In this document: in pieces, positions 50,585-59,124 of the stretch
Position numbering within the stretch: the first letter of the stretch is position 1
Layout: each line of letters opens with the position of its first letter
Assembly (NCBI GenBank): GCA_964560765.1
Contig: CAZLMG010000019.1
Span: 1-64,000 of the forward strand
Direction: 5' to 3'
Source of the DNA: CAZLMG01 sp964560765
GTDB lineage: Bacteria > Bdellovibrionota_B > Oligoflexia > Oligoflexales > CAZLMG01
Length of the DNA: 64,000 nt
Notes under the pieces: generated by a model
Seen by the model: the letters and a program-made list of their open reading frames with translations, nothing else
Databases searched by the model: none
What the model was told of the DNA's origin: nothing
Translations under genes and position numbers: made by a program

Positions 50585-52504
50585 TTGGTCAATCTTTCAG
50601 ACGCGGCCCTTCGGCTATTCAATTTGAGTCCGTACCTGCACTGTGTTGTAGGGCGTGACGGTTACGTTCAGTTTGCAAATCCAGCCTGGACGACGACCCT
50701 TGGCTACACCGAACTCGAACTGAAGGCGTGTAGCATTTTTGAATTCATTCATCCGGACGATCGCGAAAGAACGTTGCAGGAATGTATGCTGCTGTTGCGG
50801 CAAGATCAGAAGATTACTTATTTTGAAAATCGCTATCGCTCGAAATCGGGATCGTATCATTGGTTGGCTTGGGGGGCTCGTAGCGAGGATGGTGTCATTT
50901 ATGCCATTGCTAAAGATGTCACTCAGCACAAGCAGGCAAGTGTTCAACTTGAACAAACGACCACCTTATTGTCTCACGTATTGGAAAATTCACCCGGTGT
51001 ATTTATAAAGCTAGTGCAATCGCCCTCTGGCGATTTCTTGCCAGCGTTTATCAGCGCGCAAGCGGCGGAGCTATTTGCAGTTTCCGCAGATCAATTGATG
51101 CAGAATCCCACCTTGTTCCTGTCTATGCTCGCAGCAGAAGATCGTGAGCAGCTGGCCAGTTTGGCAAACGAAGCCGATACAGACGCGCATGCGACCCGCT
51201 ATTGGGAGGGACCGGTTGTCACGCTCACGGGGACGAAGAAGTGGGTTAAGTGTCAGGGGCGGCCGCGGCGAACGAGCGAAGGGGAAGTCTGTTGGGATGT
51301 TGTGGCTTTGGATAAGACGCGTGAGCATTCGGTCAAGCTCGAGCTTGAGCACCAACGCAGTATGACCAGTCATGCGGCCCGACTCGCAGCCATTGGTGAG
51401 CTGGCCGCGAATGTTGGTCATGAGATCAATAATCCACTAGCGTTGGTGATGGGATATTCGCGCCAAATGGCAAGAATTCTGCGGCAAAATAGCATAGCTT
51501 TGCCCGAGTTGGATGCAGCGTTGGCACGACAATCTGAGGCTTGCGACCGCATCCGCAAAATAGTGGATGGTTTGCGTACCGTTGCTCGTCGAGAAGATGG
51601 CAGCGAAAAGGCGCGAGGAAATCTAACGCTGGCTGTCAGCAGCACCCTAGGTCTTGTGCATGATATTTATCGGCATGAAGCCCTGCACCTATCTCTCAAC
51701 CTCCCGGAACAAGACTGTCTGGTGACCTGCCCAACCGAGCACGTGCAACAGGTTTTGCTAAACCTTCTCAGTAACTCCCGCGACGCAACACGGGGGCAGA
51801 AGCATCGGGAAATCCGCATCAGCGTCGTGGATCAAGGGCCATTTTGGCGACTGCTAGTTCAAGACAATGGCCCTGGTATTGCGGAGTCGCTGCGCGGCAA
51901 AGTTTTTGAGCCATTCTATACTTCCAAGGGGCCATCCGAGGGAACTGGGCTTGGACTGTCCCTGTGTCGAACGTTGATTCAGGCGGCTGGCGGTGGCATC
52001 AATTTTCATAGCCACCTCGGGGCAGGCACCACATTCTTCGTCGATTTGCCCAAGGTCGAGGATCAGCATTGCGCGGTGATGCCTTCGGCCGATTTTGACA
52101 CCGTGACGCAATGCCGAATCTTGCTGGTGGATGATGAGAAAGAGATTCGGGCGGTCTTGCGCGAGTTACTTTCTGAAAGAGGATGTACGGTGACGACTTG
52201 CGAATCGGCTATGGCTGGTCTGCAGTGCGCGGAGCGAATGCCGTTTGATATTGTCATCTCTGATATCAAGATGCCTGGCATGAACGGTGTCACTTTTTTT
52301 GAACATTTAGCAGCCAACCCCATGCAAGCGGCAGCCAAAAGGATTCTTATTTCCGGTTGGGGAACGGAGGACGTGGCAAGTCAGCTACAAGCGCATCCTC
52401 AGTGTATCATTGATGTCTTTTTGCCGAAGCCATTTTCCGAGAAGCAGTTGACTGCGGCTCTTTGGGGGCCAACAGATGCTCAGGTTTTGCGGAAAGCTTC
52501 TTAG
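50585..52504 (+). CDS. PAS-domain hybrid histidine kinase with receiver
   Basis: The 639-residue soluble protein starts at TTG (GAGGA seven bases before). Residues about 10-125 form a PAS fold (VVGRDGYVQFANPAWTTTLG...FEFIHPDDRERTL) and 130-255 a second, weaker PAS-like domain. The kinase core has GELAANVGHEINNPLALVMG with His279, N-box VLLNLLSNSRDATRG, and G-boxes VQDNGPGIAES and GTGLGLSLCRTLIQAAGG. A receiver (about 515-630) has ILLVDDEKEIRAV, Asp560 in IVISDIKMPG, Ser in LISGWG and Lys in LPKPFS. It probably senses a cytoplasmic or redox cue. A small unknown protein follows 46 bases downstream; there is no adjacent DNA-binding regulator. Confidence 0.93.
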   Translation: MVNLSDAALRLFNLSPYLHCVVGRDGYVQFANPAWTTTLGYTELELKACSIFEFIHPDDRERTLQECMLLLRQDQKITYFENRYRSKSGSYHWLAWGARSEDGVIYAIAKDVTQHKQASVQLEQTTTLLSHVLENSPGVFIKLVQSPSGDFLPAFISAQAAELFAVSADQLMQNPTLFLSMLAAEDREQLASLANEADTDAHATRYWEGPVVTLTGTKKWVKCQGRPRRTSEGEVCWDVVALDKTREHSVKLELEHQRSMTSHAARLAAIGELAANVGHEINNPLALVMGYSRQMARILRQNSIALPELDAALARQSEACDRIRKIVDGLRTVARREDGSEKARGNLTLAVSSTLGLVHDIYRHEALHLSLNLPEQDCLVTCPTEHVQQVLLNLLSNSRDATRGQKHREIRISVVDQGPFWRLLVQDNGPGIAESLRGKVFEPFYTSKGPSEGTGLGLSLCRTLIQAAGGGINFHSHLGAGTTFFVDLPKVEDQHCAVMPSADFDTVTQCRILLVDDEKEIRAVLRELLSERGCTVTTCESAMAGLQCAERMPFDIVISDIKMPGMNGVTFFEHLAANPMQAAAKRILISGWGTEDVASQLQAHPQCIIDVFLPKPFSEKQLTAALWGPTDAQVLRKAS

Positions 52505-52550
52505 GGGGGCTTATGCCGACGATTGGTAACGAGTTTGGAAGGGGGCGCCG

Positions 52551-52934
52551 ATGAGTGACAAGAAAAATAATGTGATTCCCTTTCCTGGGAAAAAGCGCGT
52601 CAGCAAACCCGAGGCAAGTCCGGCCGACTTCCGCAATTTTGTACATGCAGTGACCACCAGCGACCTCGTGCAGGCAACGGCAATTCTAGCGACGCTACTC
52701 GATCTGGAGCAGGCTCTAGCGGGGAGGGCGACAACTTGGTTTTCGGATCAGTTTCAGGCTGACCCGGGGTTCATCCAGCAAGCCATGCAATTGCGTCACG
52801 TCGTGTCCTCGGGTGCGATGAATAATGGGTTGTTGGCCATTCATCAAATTTTTGGCCTGCAGGGACCTGATGCTCTCAAAGTGTATGTGAAGTTGCGTGA
52901 CCTTATGGCAGAGAATCAGCGAGCTCCCTCTTAG
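52551..52934 (+). CDS. Small conserved-looking hypothetical protein
   Basis: The 127-residue, probably cytoplasmic product begins with a basic, flexible tail (SDKKNNVIPFPGKKRVSKPE) that contains the motif NVIPFPGKK seen in many short bacterial regulators of unknown role. A helical domain follows (DFRNFVHAVTTSDLVQATAILATLLDLEQALAGRA...) with no recognised family. It starts 46 bases after the PAS hybrid kinase and has a G-rich ribosome site, so it may be cotranscribed with the kinase and could be a regulator or phosphotransfer accessory. No conserved His with HPt context is evident. Confidence 0.72.
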   Translation: MSDKKNNVIPFPGKKRVSKPEASPADFRNFVHAVTTSDLVQATAILATLLDLEQALAGRATTWFSDQFQADPGFIQQAMQLRHVVSSGAMNNGLLAIHQIFGLQGPDALKVYVKLRDLMAENQRAPS

Positions 52935-52971
52935 TCATCTAAGATGCAATTGGTTGCGGGGAGTCGTCTAA

Positions 52972-53883
52972 ATGTGCCATCAGTTGCAACATGTTGGCCA
53001 TGGTCGGAAGCTCATCTGGCTTCAAGGACTGCCTGTACTATTGCTGATTGCCCTAGCGAGCAATACCAGCGGTTGCTTCAAGCGAAAAAGCAAAGTTTCT
53101 CCGAAGACCTCTATTGGAAGTGGCGCGTCTGCCGGCGATCCACAAGACGATGGCGTCGATGGTGGAGTCACCTCAGGTTCGATCATTGGGCAGGTGCAAG
53201 AAAGCATCGACCCCGGAGCGTCGCATGTCCTCAGCTTACCAAGTGCAAATGTGATCTTTCCGGCCAACGCTTTCATGAGTGCGGTTACCGCTGATCTGAC
53301 GGTCATTTCACTTTCTAAGATATCCTTAAGTGGACTCTCGCAAGAGCTCGACGTTGCAGGTCATTGCGGTCGCCTCGTTATCCGCAATTCCGATGGCGAG
53401 ATCCTCAACCGAGCTGAAGTACTCTATCCTCCAAAGGTGCAGCTTCGGGTCCCTGCTGATGTGCCTGAGGAGGAACTTCTTTTTCTAGTCACTCGCAACC
53501 CAGATGTGGACGGTGAGACAACTTTTGGGCTGCCGCTCGGTGCCATGGTGCGCGTCGAAGTCGATGGCGTGGATTTCGGGCAATATGCCCTTCTCGAATC
53601 AAACGCGCGCTTCTGTTTTGTGCGCTCGAGTGATCCGGACGATGTGCTGCAAGCTTTGGAGACGTTTTTGACTCTTAGTGTTGAGGTGAGTGGACTTGGC
53701 GCCGGCAAGACAGTCGTTCTCGGTAATGGCTCCAGTTCCCTAACCTTTACCCAAAATGGTACGCAAACCTTTGCAGAGGCGTATGAAGCTGAGCGAGACT
53801 ACCAAGTGGAAGTTACGACAGCACCTGCAGGGCAGAGTTGCTCGGTCTTTGCGCCAGAAGGGCAATTTTCGATCAATCCGTGA
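52972..53883 (+). CDS. Lipoprotein, 5' part of a frameshifted gene
   Basis: The 303-residue frame has a signal peptide with lipobox TSGC (LPVLLLIALASNTSGCFKRK). A Ser/Gly linker and beta-rich domains follow (SLPSANVIFPANAFMSAVTA, then LTLSVEVSGLGAGKTVVLGN). Its last part, DYQVEVTTAPAGQSCSVFA then PEGQFSINP, matches the first half of the common repeat of form Y-x-V-x-V-x-x-x-P-x-G-Q-x-C-x-V...V-x-V-x-C but stops before the second half. The overlapping frame at 53838-55112 supplies exactly that half (SVTVHVECT). One missing T in the TTTT run near 53866-53870 explains the break. It is either an indel in the assembly or a real mutation. Confidence 0.8.
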   Translation: MCHQLQHVGHGRKLIWLQGLPVLLLIALASNTSGCFKRKSKVSPKTSIGSGASAGDPQDDGVDGGVTSGSIIGQVQESIDPGASHVLSLPSANVIFPANAFMSAVTADLTVISLSKISLSGLSQELDVAGHCGRLVIRNSDGEILNRAEVLYPPKVQLRVPADVPEEELLFLVTRNPDVDGETTFGLPLGAMVRVEVDGVDFGQYALLESNARFCFVRSSDPDDVLQALETFLTLSVEVSGLGAGKTVVLGNGSSSLTFTQNGTQTFAEAYEAERDYQVEVTTAPAGQSCSVFAPEGQFSINP

Positions 53884-55112
53884 CCGTCCATGTCGAATGC
53901 ACCAGCATGGGCTGGCAAGCTCCACTGCAGCTCTCGGCATATCCCATTACCGGTAATCCCAGTTTTTACCACCAAAGGGGCACGGAGCGCGTCGCACTTG
54001 GGTACTCCTATGTTCATCCCACTGATCTTGACCCTTGCTTTGGTAGTAATCCTCTGTGGCTGGGTCGTACGACGACGCAAAGTGGTTCTGGCTGGAGTGG
54101 TCCGAGTGAATTGAGTACTTATAACAGTTATACCTACGCATTGAACAACGTGGTAGTGGCGGTCAACAGCAGCGGGGCATTGAGCTATTCCGTCAGAGAC
54201 GCGGTACAAGACCTGAATGGCGATGGCAGTTGTTACGATGGTGATGATTATATCTCTACACCGATCTATTCTGGTTACTACCAGAGCAGTCCGGCCGTTG
54301 CGGGAGTATATCCGTTTCACCTTTTGATCGATGGCAATAATTCCATCTTTCCCTTTGCATCATCGTCCACTGACGAGGTCTACTCCAAGAACAGCTCGAA
54401 CCAAGAGGAGCTGATTCTTTCGGGGAGTCTGGTCGATCGATTTGCAGTCGATATCACCGCCGGGCATATCGTCGCTATTGCCTTGTCAGGCACGACGCTA
54501 AAGTCAAATGTCTATAACCACACTAATGTCTGGACTGGAGACCAAACGGCAATGGCGAATGCTTTTCATAATGTCGTCGAGTTCGCCAGCAATGGCAGTG
54601 GTCAGGGGCTCGTGCTCGGCAGGTACGGAATGAACGTTCGATCGTTGCACTATTCTGCAACGTCGGGATGGAGCAGTGCGGTCGAGACCGTAGCCACCGA
54701 AGCATCGACTCCACTTGCACTCACGGCGTCAATTCATTCTAGTGGTGCGGCAGTCGCTGTTTGGCGGGTACAGGAAAGTGGGCGGTACAACCTCTATGCT
54801 GCGACTTACTCAGATTCCGAGGGGTGGAGCGGTAAGCTTTCGATCGAGAACCAATCGGCGGACTGTAACCTGGCGACCAGCGCGGCGGGCGTCGCCGACG
54901 TCATTGTCGCCTATTCCTGTGGCACTTCGAGTATTTTTGTGATCCGGTTTAAGCCTGGGTCTGGGTGGACGACACCACAGATGGTGGCATCCGTGACCGA
55001 AATTATGCAAACAATCTTTGAAGTGGCAATAGCTCCGTCAGGCAAAGCCTATATCGTGGTGACATCTCGAGAATCCGGTAGCGACTACGTATTCGGCATC
55101 GATTTTCGTTAA
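53838..55112 (+). CDS. Surface beta-propeller-like protein, 3' part of the frameshifted lipoprotein gene
   Basis: This 424-residue frame has no signal peptide and starts nonsensically; real sequence begins at about DQSVTVHVECTSMGWQ. The rest is a series of similar blades with Trp and Gly: GSGWSGPSELSTYNS, NVWTGDQTAMANAFHNVVEF, TSGWSSAVETVATEA, SEGWSGKLSIENQS and GSGWTTPQMVASV. This suggests a beta-propeller-like repeat protein with calcium-like DLNGDGSCYDGDD in one loop. With the upstream frame it would be a lipoprotein of about 700 residues on the cell surface or outer membrane. It is convergent with the phosphatidyltransferase gene. No function can be assigned. Confidence 0.72.
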   Translation: MLGLCARRAIFDQSVTVHVECTSMGWQAPLQLSAYPITGNPSFYHQRGTERVALGYSYVHPTDLDPCFGSNPLWLGRTTTQSGSGWSGPSELSTYNSYTYALNNVVVAVNSSGALSYSVRDAVQDLNGDGSCYDGDDYISTPIYSGYYQSSPAVAGVYPFHLLIDGNNSIFPFASSSTDEVYSKNSSNQEELILSGSLVDRFAVDITAGHIVAIALSGTTLKSNVYNHTNVWTGDQTAMANAFHNVVEFASNGSGQGLVLGRYGMNVRSLHYSATSGWSSAVETVATEASTPLALTASIHSSGAAVAVWRVQESGRYNLYAATYSDSEGWSGKLSIENQSADCNLATSAAGVADVIVAYSCGTSSIFVIRFKPGSGWTTPQMVASVTEIMQTIFEVAIAPSGKAYIVVTSRESGSDYVFGIDFR

Positions 55113-55167
55113 TGGCGCGTAAACTGATGCCGAACTGGACGGGAGGTACCCGCCATTTAATTGGAGC

Positions 55168-55803
55168 TCAGCTCCCTTGCAGCCGCTGTTTGTTATGCAC
55201 TCGTGGTGTCAGTATACGGCGGGCTAACATCGTTCGAGCCATAACCGTCACTCCCAGCACAGCAACCCATACCGGCGCAAGCCAGCCAATGGCAGAAGGC
55301 CACAACAAGAAACAAGTATATGCGATCCCAGTTTCACCCCCTTCGGCTAGTCCCGCGCCCAGGCGCAACCCTCTATTGTCAGCTGGAGGATGAGCTAACG
55401 ATTGCGTGAGCGACCCAAGGGCCAGGGCACTCGCAATACAGAGGACGTAAAGGAACAAGATACCAAGCCAGACAGAGCTAAGGCTGGGATGCAGTATTGC
55501 AAAGCCGATGATCATGCAGGAGTAGGCCGCCATATCGCAAACAATGTCGAGGTACGCTCCAAAACTTGTCGCCTGACCCGTGGCCCGAGCGTAAATCCCA
55601 TCCGTACCGTCCAACAATCGCCCCAACCACCAAATGCCAATTGCGGCCATGGGCCAGTCCTGCGCACAACAATAGGCCGCGACTACGGCGAGCGCCAGGG
55701 ATGTTATCGATATCAAGTTGGGGGTCACGCCCAGCCGGCTGTACAGGCCAAGAAGCGGTCCAACAAACCGCGGCAGATAGGCGCGAAACGAATTGTCGAT
55801 CAT
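55168..55803 (-). CDS. CDP-alcohol phosphatidyltransferase family protein
   Basis: The 211-residue membrane protein transfers a phosphatidyl or similar group from CDP-activated lipid to an alcohol. The family signature D-x2-D-G-x2-A-R-x8-G-x3-D-x3-D is complete in LLDGTDGIYARATGQATSFG and AYLDIVCD (about residues 64-89), including the four Asp that bind two metal ions. About six transmembrane helices follow the usual layout. The alcohol cannot be told; inositol, glycerol phosphate and others are possible. The gene is divergent from the SET-GNAT gene and convergent with the frameshifted lipoprotein gene. A short GGAGC/GCTCC hairpin spans its stop codon. Confidence 0.9.
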   Translation of the reverse strand: MIDNSFRAYLPRFVGPLLGLYSRLGVTPNLISITSLALAVVAAYCCAQDWPMAAIGIWWLGRLLDGTDGIYARATGQATSFGAYLDIVCDMAAYSCMIIGFAILHPSLSSVWLGILFLYVLCIASALALGSLTQSLAHPPADNRGLRLGAGLAEGGETGIAYTCFLLWPSAIGWLAPVWVAVLGVTVMARTMLARRILTPRVHNKQRLQGS

Positions 55804-55857
55804 CGGGCCCTCCGGATGTGTATCATCATATCATGAAATCTCTATTGACGAAGTTAG

Positions 55858-56907
55858 GTGCCTTTGGTCTTCTGGAAGGAGATGCCAATAACTTCAGAGA
55901 CGGAAGTATCGCGTAGCATGACGCCTCGCACGTACCTTGCCAATTCAGAGTTGGGACAGGCGCTTCTTGCCGGCGAGGAGCTTATGGCCGCGCTTATTCA
56001 AGTTGCGAAATTGGATTATGGCCAAGGGGTTTTTGCTACCGACGATTTGCCAGCAGGTACCATTGTGGCCACTTTTTCTGGTCCGATTCTTCCCTTGTCG
56101 GAAGTTCCCAAGGAGGAGATCAATTATGTGGTGCGCATGACGCGCGATACATACATGATCCCTGATTACCCAGCTCGACTTTTCAATCATTCCTGTTCGC
56201 CAAACTGCGAAATTGACGATCACTTAAATATTGTCGTGGCTCGACCAGTCCGCAAAGGCGAGCAGTTGACGTTTGCATATAATCGCGTCACTGCTGAAGA
56301 AGCGCACCAGTGGGGCACATTTTGGCATCCAGGTTGGACCTTTCAATGTCGCTGTGGAGGGGATGGTTGCATTGGCTTGGTAGATCGCTATCAGATTGCG
56401 CCATTGCTCCGCGATTTGAACGAGCACATGATTACCGAATCGCCAAGTCTTTCGGAAGACATTCAAGAACTGCTACGTATTGCTCGTCTCATCGGCACAT
56501 TCACAGATGCCGAAGTCGAATGTCTTGCCATGGATATCGCGGCGGCTCTTCGTGAGCGAGAGAGTGGGGAAGCTTGCGACTTCTTGATGACAATTCGCAT
56601 GGATGATCGCATTATTGGTTTCACCCAAAGTGGTCCTATTCCTATGACCAATCGCAGTTGGATGCTTTATTGGATTCTTCTGACACCGGAAGTGCATGGT
56701 ATGGGTATTGGCCCAGAGTTGATTGCGAGTGCCGAAAGACGTGCCAGACAGCAGAGTGCTCGGCTCATGCTGATCGAAACCTCCGATCAGCTCCCTTTTG
56801 CGGCGGCGCGTCGCCTTTATGAAAAGTGTGGATACGAGTTAGCGGCGCAAATCGGTCACTATTACGATCTCGATCACGCCAAGTGCATTTACCGTAAAAT
56901 CCTCTGA
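55858..56907 (+). CDS. SET-domain methyltransferase fused to a GNAT acetyltransferase
   Basis: The 349-residue protein combines two transferase modules. Residues about 45-185 are a SET domain: YGQGVFATDDLPAGTIVATF, the S-adenosylmethionine and catalytic NHSCSPNC (about residues 122-129), RKGEQLTFAYN and a post-SET FQCRCGGDGCIG. Residues about 240-349 are GNAT-like with LTPEVHGMGIGPELIASAER (motif A, Q/RxxGxG variant) and ARRLYEKCGYELAAQIGHYY. SET enzymes methylate protein lysine; GNAT enzymes acetylate amines. The joint substrate is unknown. The start is uncertain: GTG 55858 has no good ribosome site, and ATG 55918 is an alternative. It is divergent from the phosphatidyltransferase gene. Confidence 0.88.
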   Translation: MPLVFWKEMPITSETEVSRSMTPRTYLANSELGQALLAGEELMAALIQVAKLDYGQGVFATDDLPAGTIVATFSGPILPLSEVPKEEINYVVRMTRDTYMIPDYPARLFNHSCSPNCEIDDHLNIVVARPVRKGEQLTFAYNRVTAEEAHQWGTFWHPGWTFQCRCGGDGCIGLVDRYQIAPLLRDLNEHMITESPSLSEDIQELLRIARLIGTFTDAEVECLAMDIAAALRERESGEACDFLMTIRMDDRIIGFTQSGPIPMTNRSWMLYWILLTPEVHGMGIGPELIASAERRARQQSARLMLIETSDQLPFAAARRLYEKCGYELAAQIGHYYDLDHAKCIYRKIL

Positions 56908-57101
56908 GCGAAAAGCAAGCCGGTGTCTTAAAGTCAAAATTCCCTCCATCTCACACATCTCAACCATCGGTTATGTTAGGTTTTTTAGCCATTCGTTGAC
57001 GCTTGGTTAAGTTGTGGCTAGCAGACACCGAGGCGCCCTCTAGCGATTTGCACGACGCCTTTCGGCCCGTGGCGAAAGTCGCCCCAATAGAGGTTAAAAA
57101 T

Positions 57102-57995
57102 ATGTCCCAACGCTTGTTGTCATGGACTGCATTCGTGCAAGTCGTCGTTAGCATGGCTGCCTGCGGCACCGAAGTTAAGGTGGGGCGCAATAGCAATCCT
57201 TCCCTTTTCGCTAGTGACAGCGATGAGTTTCTGGCGGCCTCGAGTGATGCGACGGGCGGCGGCGCATCGCTCAACCTCGGTTGCTTTGGCCAGGTTCCTG
57301 ACGCCGCGATGCCAGCCACGATCGTTGACCTCTGTGCCTCGACGCCGGAGTCTATTCGCAGCGATTACGCCAAAATATTTGCGACTCTATGCGACGAAAG
57401 GCGCCTAGTAAACCTAGTCCAGCCCGAGTGCGGTTGGGACGGCGCCTCGGAGTTAGGCCGACATCTCCAAGTCCTGGAACGTACGGATCTGGACGCGACT
57501 GAGATCAAGGAGTTTGACTTTTACGCCGCAGGCAGTGCCACACTGACCCGTACTATGGACGAATATCTTCAGGCATTCTATCGGGGTTATGAGGACCCAG
57601 AGTTTCGAGCTCGCCTAAAAGTATATGACAAGGTCAAGCTTACGGATGTGGTGGTGGATCGGGATACGGGCCGTATCGACTACACAGTCGAGATCAAGAG
57701 TTCGGCGGCGACCGTGGGTTTTACTGGCGAGATCCATGTCATCAAGTACGACTCGGGACTCGTAGCTATTTTTGATCGTGCTGTGCGGGATCTGCGCATC
57801 GTCAAAGAGAATCGCTTTGTCACCCTGTTGGCCCCTGCCGTGGACGGCCAACTCGTAGTGGCGCTAATTGATCAGAAAAAGATTGACGATCTCGGTAACC
57901 ACCGCATCGCGTTCAGCACATCCATTAAATTTGACAAGGAACGTTTGGAGCTGATGCACGCGATGGCCGCATCGAATGAGAGTGCTTATGACTAG
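57102..57995 (+). CDS. Hypothetical lipoprotein, first of a three-gene operon
   Basis: The 297-residue product has a lipoprotein signal (LSWTAFVQVVVSMAACGTE). A Ser/Asp-rich linker precedes a segment with an internal repeat of Cys residues (LGCFGQ, DLCAST, TLCDER, PECGWD). The C-terminal half is beta-rich (RIDYTVEIKSSAATVGFTGE, SGLVAIFDRAVRDLRIVKEN). No family is recognised. GAGG lies nine bases before the chosen ATG; the frame is open 33 codons further upstream. It overlaps the next lipoprotein gene by eight bases and is followed by a FadL-like porin, so it may deliver or accept the porin's substrate. Confidence 0.78.
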   Translation: MSQRLLSWTAFVQVVVSMAACGTEVKVGRNSNPSLFASDSDEFLAASSDATGGGASLNLGCFGQVPDAAMPATIVDLCASTPESIRSDYAKIFATLCDERRLVNLVQPECGWDGASELGRHLQVLERTDLDATEIKEFDFYAAGSATLTRTMDEYLQAFYRGYEDPEFRARLKVYDKVKLTDVVVDRDTGRIDYTVEIKSSAATVGFTGEIHVIKYDSGLVAIFDRAVRDLRIVKENRFVTLLAPAVDGQLVVALIDQKKIDDLGNHRIAFSTSIKFDKERLELMHAMAASNESAYD

Positions 57996-59124
57996 TCAGG
58001 AATGGACCACTCCCTCTCTCTCTTCGCCGCTGGTGTTCGCCTGTGCGTTGTTCCTGTGCATGGCTTGTGGTGTCGACGAGTCTTCTTATTTTTCTGGTAA
58101 GTCTCTACTGGAAGCGCCGAAGGAGAAGGGCAATTCAGCTGATGGTGAAGGAGCACTCAATTCCGATGAGTTTGTCCCTGGCTTGGGCGAGGAACTCGTC
58201 GAAGAGGAGGTCGATCCCAGCTCATTGGTCGTCGATACGTGGTATCGCGCGGCGTTTGATTTGATGTCAGCTAGACGCTTGGTCAATGGTCAGGCGCCAA
58301 ACGCGGACTTGGGATTGGCAGCTAGCAAAGTTCAGCAGCGTTTGAATCTGGTCACGCCTTTGGACGGAGTCGATGTGAAGCAGACGTATGGCGATGGCGT
58401 CGCACGCAGTGACGGTCGACAAGAAATTCTTAACACTCCGGGCGATCAGGAAATCGAAACAGCCATCGGAGAAACGAGCGCGAGTGGTTCACAGAGCTAC
58501 GTGCGAGTCACCGACGACGATGGCTGCCCGAGTGTCTTCGTTTGCATTCCGCGCATCGAGTTTAGCCCCAAGCAAGGGGACGCGATGACAATCTGCTTCT
58601 ATGATGCGGCCGGCGTAATGCCGGTTGCAATTCCGTATGCGACCGTTCCCGGGTATGATTTCACCGCATATCAGCAGCACTTTGGAGCCTTTGGCCCCTA
58701 CAAGGCCCGCCGTTTTCGGCAATTGAAAGTCGACTGTACCAATCCAGCTGTGCAGTCGGATGCTACGGAAGATTTCCGCGTCAACTTTCAGGGCGCAACC
58801 TTGTTGACCGATAACATCAATCGACTTTTTCAATCGGCTTCGTCTTTCAGAATCGATCAGATGCTGAGCTTTGAGTATACGCGCTTGGTGAACGACAACC
58901 GGGCACCTTATCTCGATGAGACCGTCAAATTGCAGAAGCTTAGCCGTACCTATATTGATTCAACACAGCGTGCTTCGGTGAAGATGGTTAAATCCGTACG
59001 GTCGAGTGTGAAGCTTGGATTTTTAGAGGGCTTGTTTGTGAACATGGATGGCCTTCTGGTGGATTTGCATATGGAGCTCTGCAAAGACCGGTTACAGCCT
59101 CAGGGAGGGGAGTACTGTGGGTAG
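57988..59124 (+). CDS. Hypothetical lipoprotein, second of a three-gene operon
   Basis: The 378-residue product has a signal peptide with lipobox MAC (LVFACALFLCMACGVDES). An acidic linker (GLGEELVEEEVDPSSLVV) precedes a domain of about 300 residues with Cys pairs (DGCPSVFVCIPRIE, MTICFYDAAG, KVDCTNP, ELCKDRLQPQGGEYC). No family recognised. The reading frame starts inside the last codons of the upstream lipoprotein and its end overlaps the FadL-like gene by eight bases, so the three proteins are translationally coupled. A shared role at the outer membrane is likely from the context only. Confidence 0.78.
   Translation: MTSQEWTTPSLSSPLVFACALFLCMACGVDESSYFSGKSLLEAPKEKGNSADGEGALNSDEFVPGLGEELVEEEVDPSSLVVDTWYRAAFDLMSARRLVNGQAPNADLGLAASKVQQRLNLVTPLDGVDVKQTYGDGVARSDGRQEILNTPGDQEIETAIGETSASGSQSYVRVTDDDGCPSVFVCIPRIEFSPKQGDAMTICFYDAAGVMPVAIPYATVPGYDFTAYQQHFGAFGPYKARRFRQLKVDCTNPAVQSDATEDFRVNFQGATLLTDNINRLFQSASSFRIDQMLSFEYTRLVNDNRAPYLDETVKLQKLSRTYIDSTQRASVKMVKSVRSSVKLGFLEGLFVNMDGLLVDLHMELCKDRLQPQGGEYCG

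Noticed and set aside
53863..53875. Programmed -1 frameshift at the TTTT run
   Set aside because: The run does not form a standard X-XXY-YYZ slippery heptamer in the zero frame and I see no clear downstream stem-loop or pseudoknot, so an indel or mutation is the simpler explanation.
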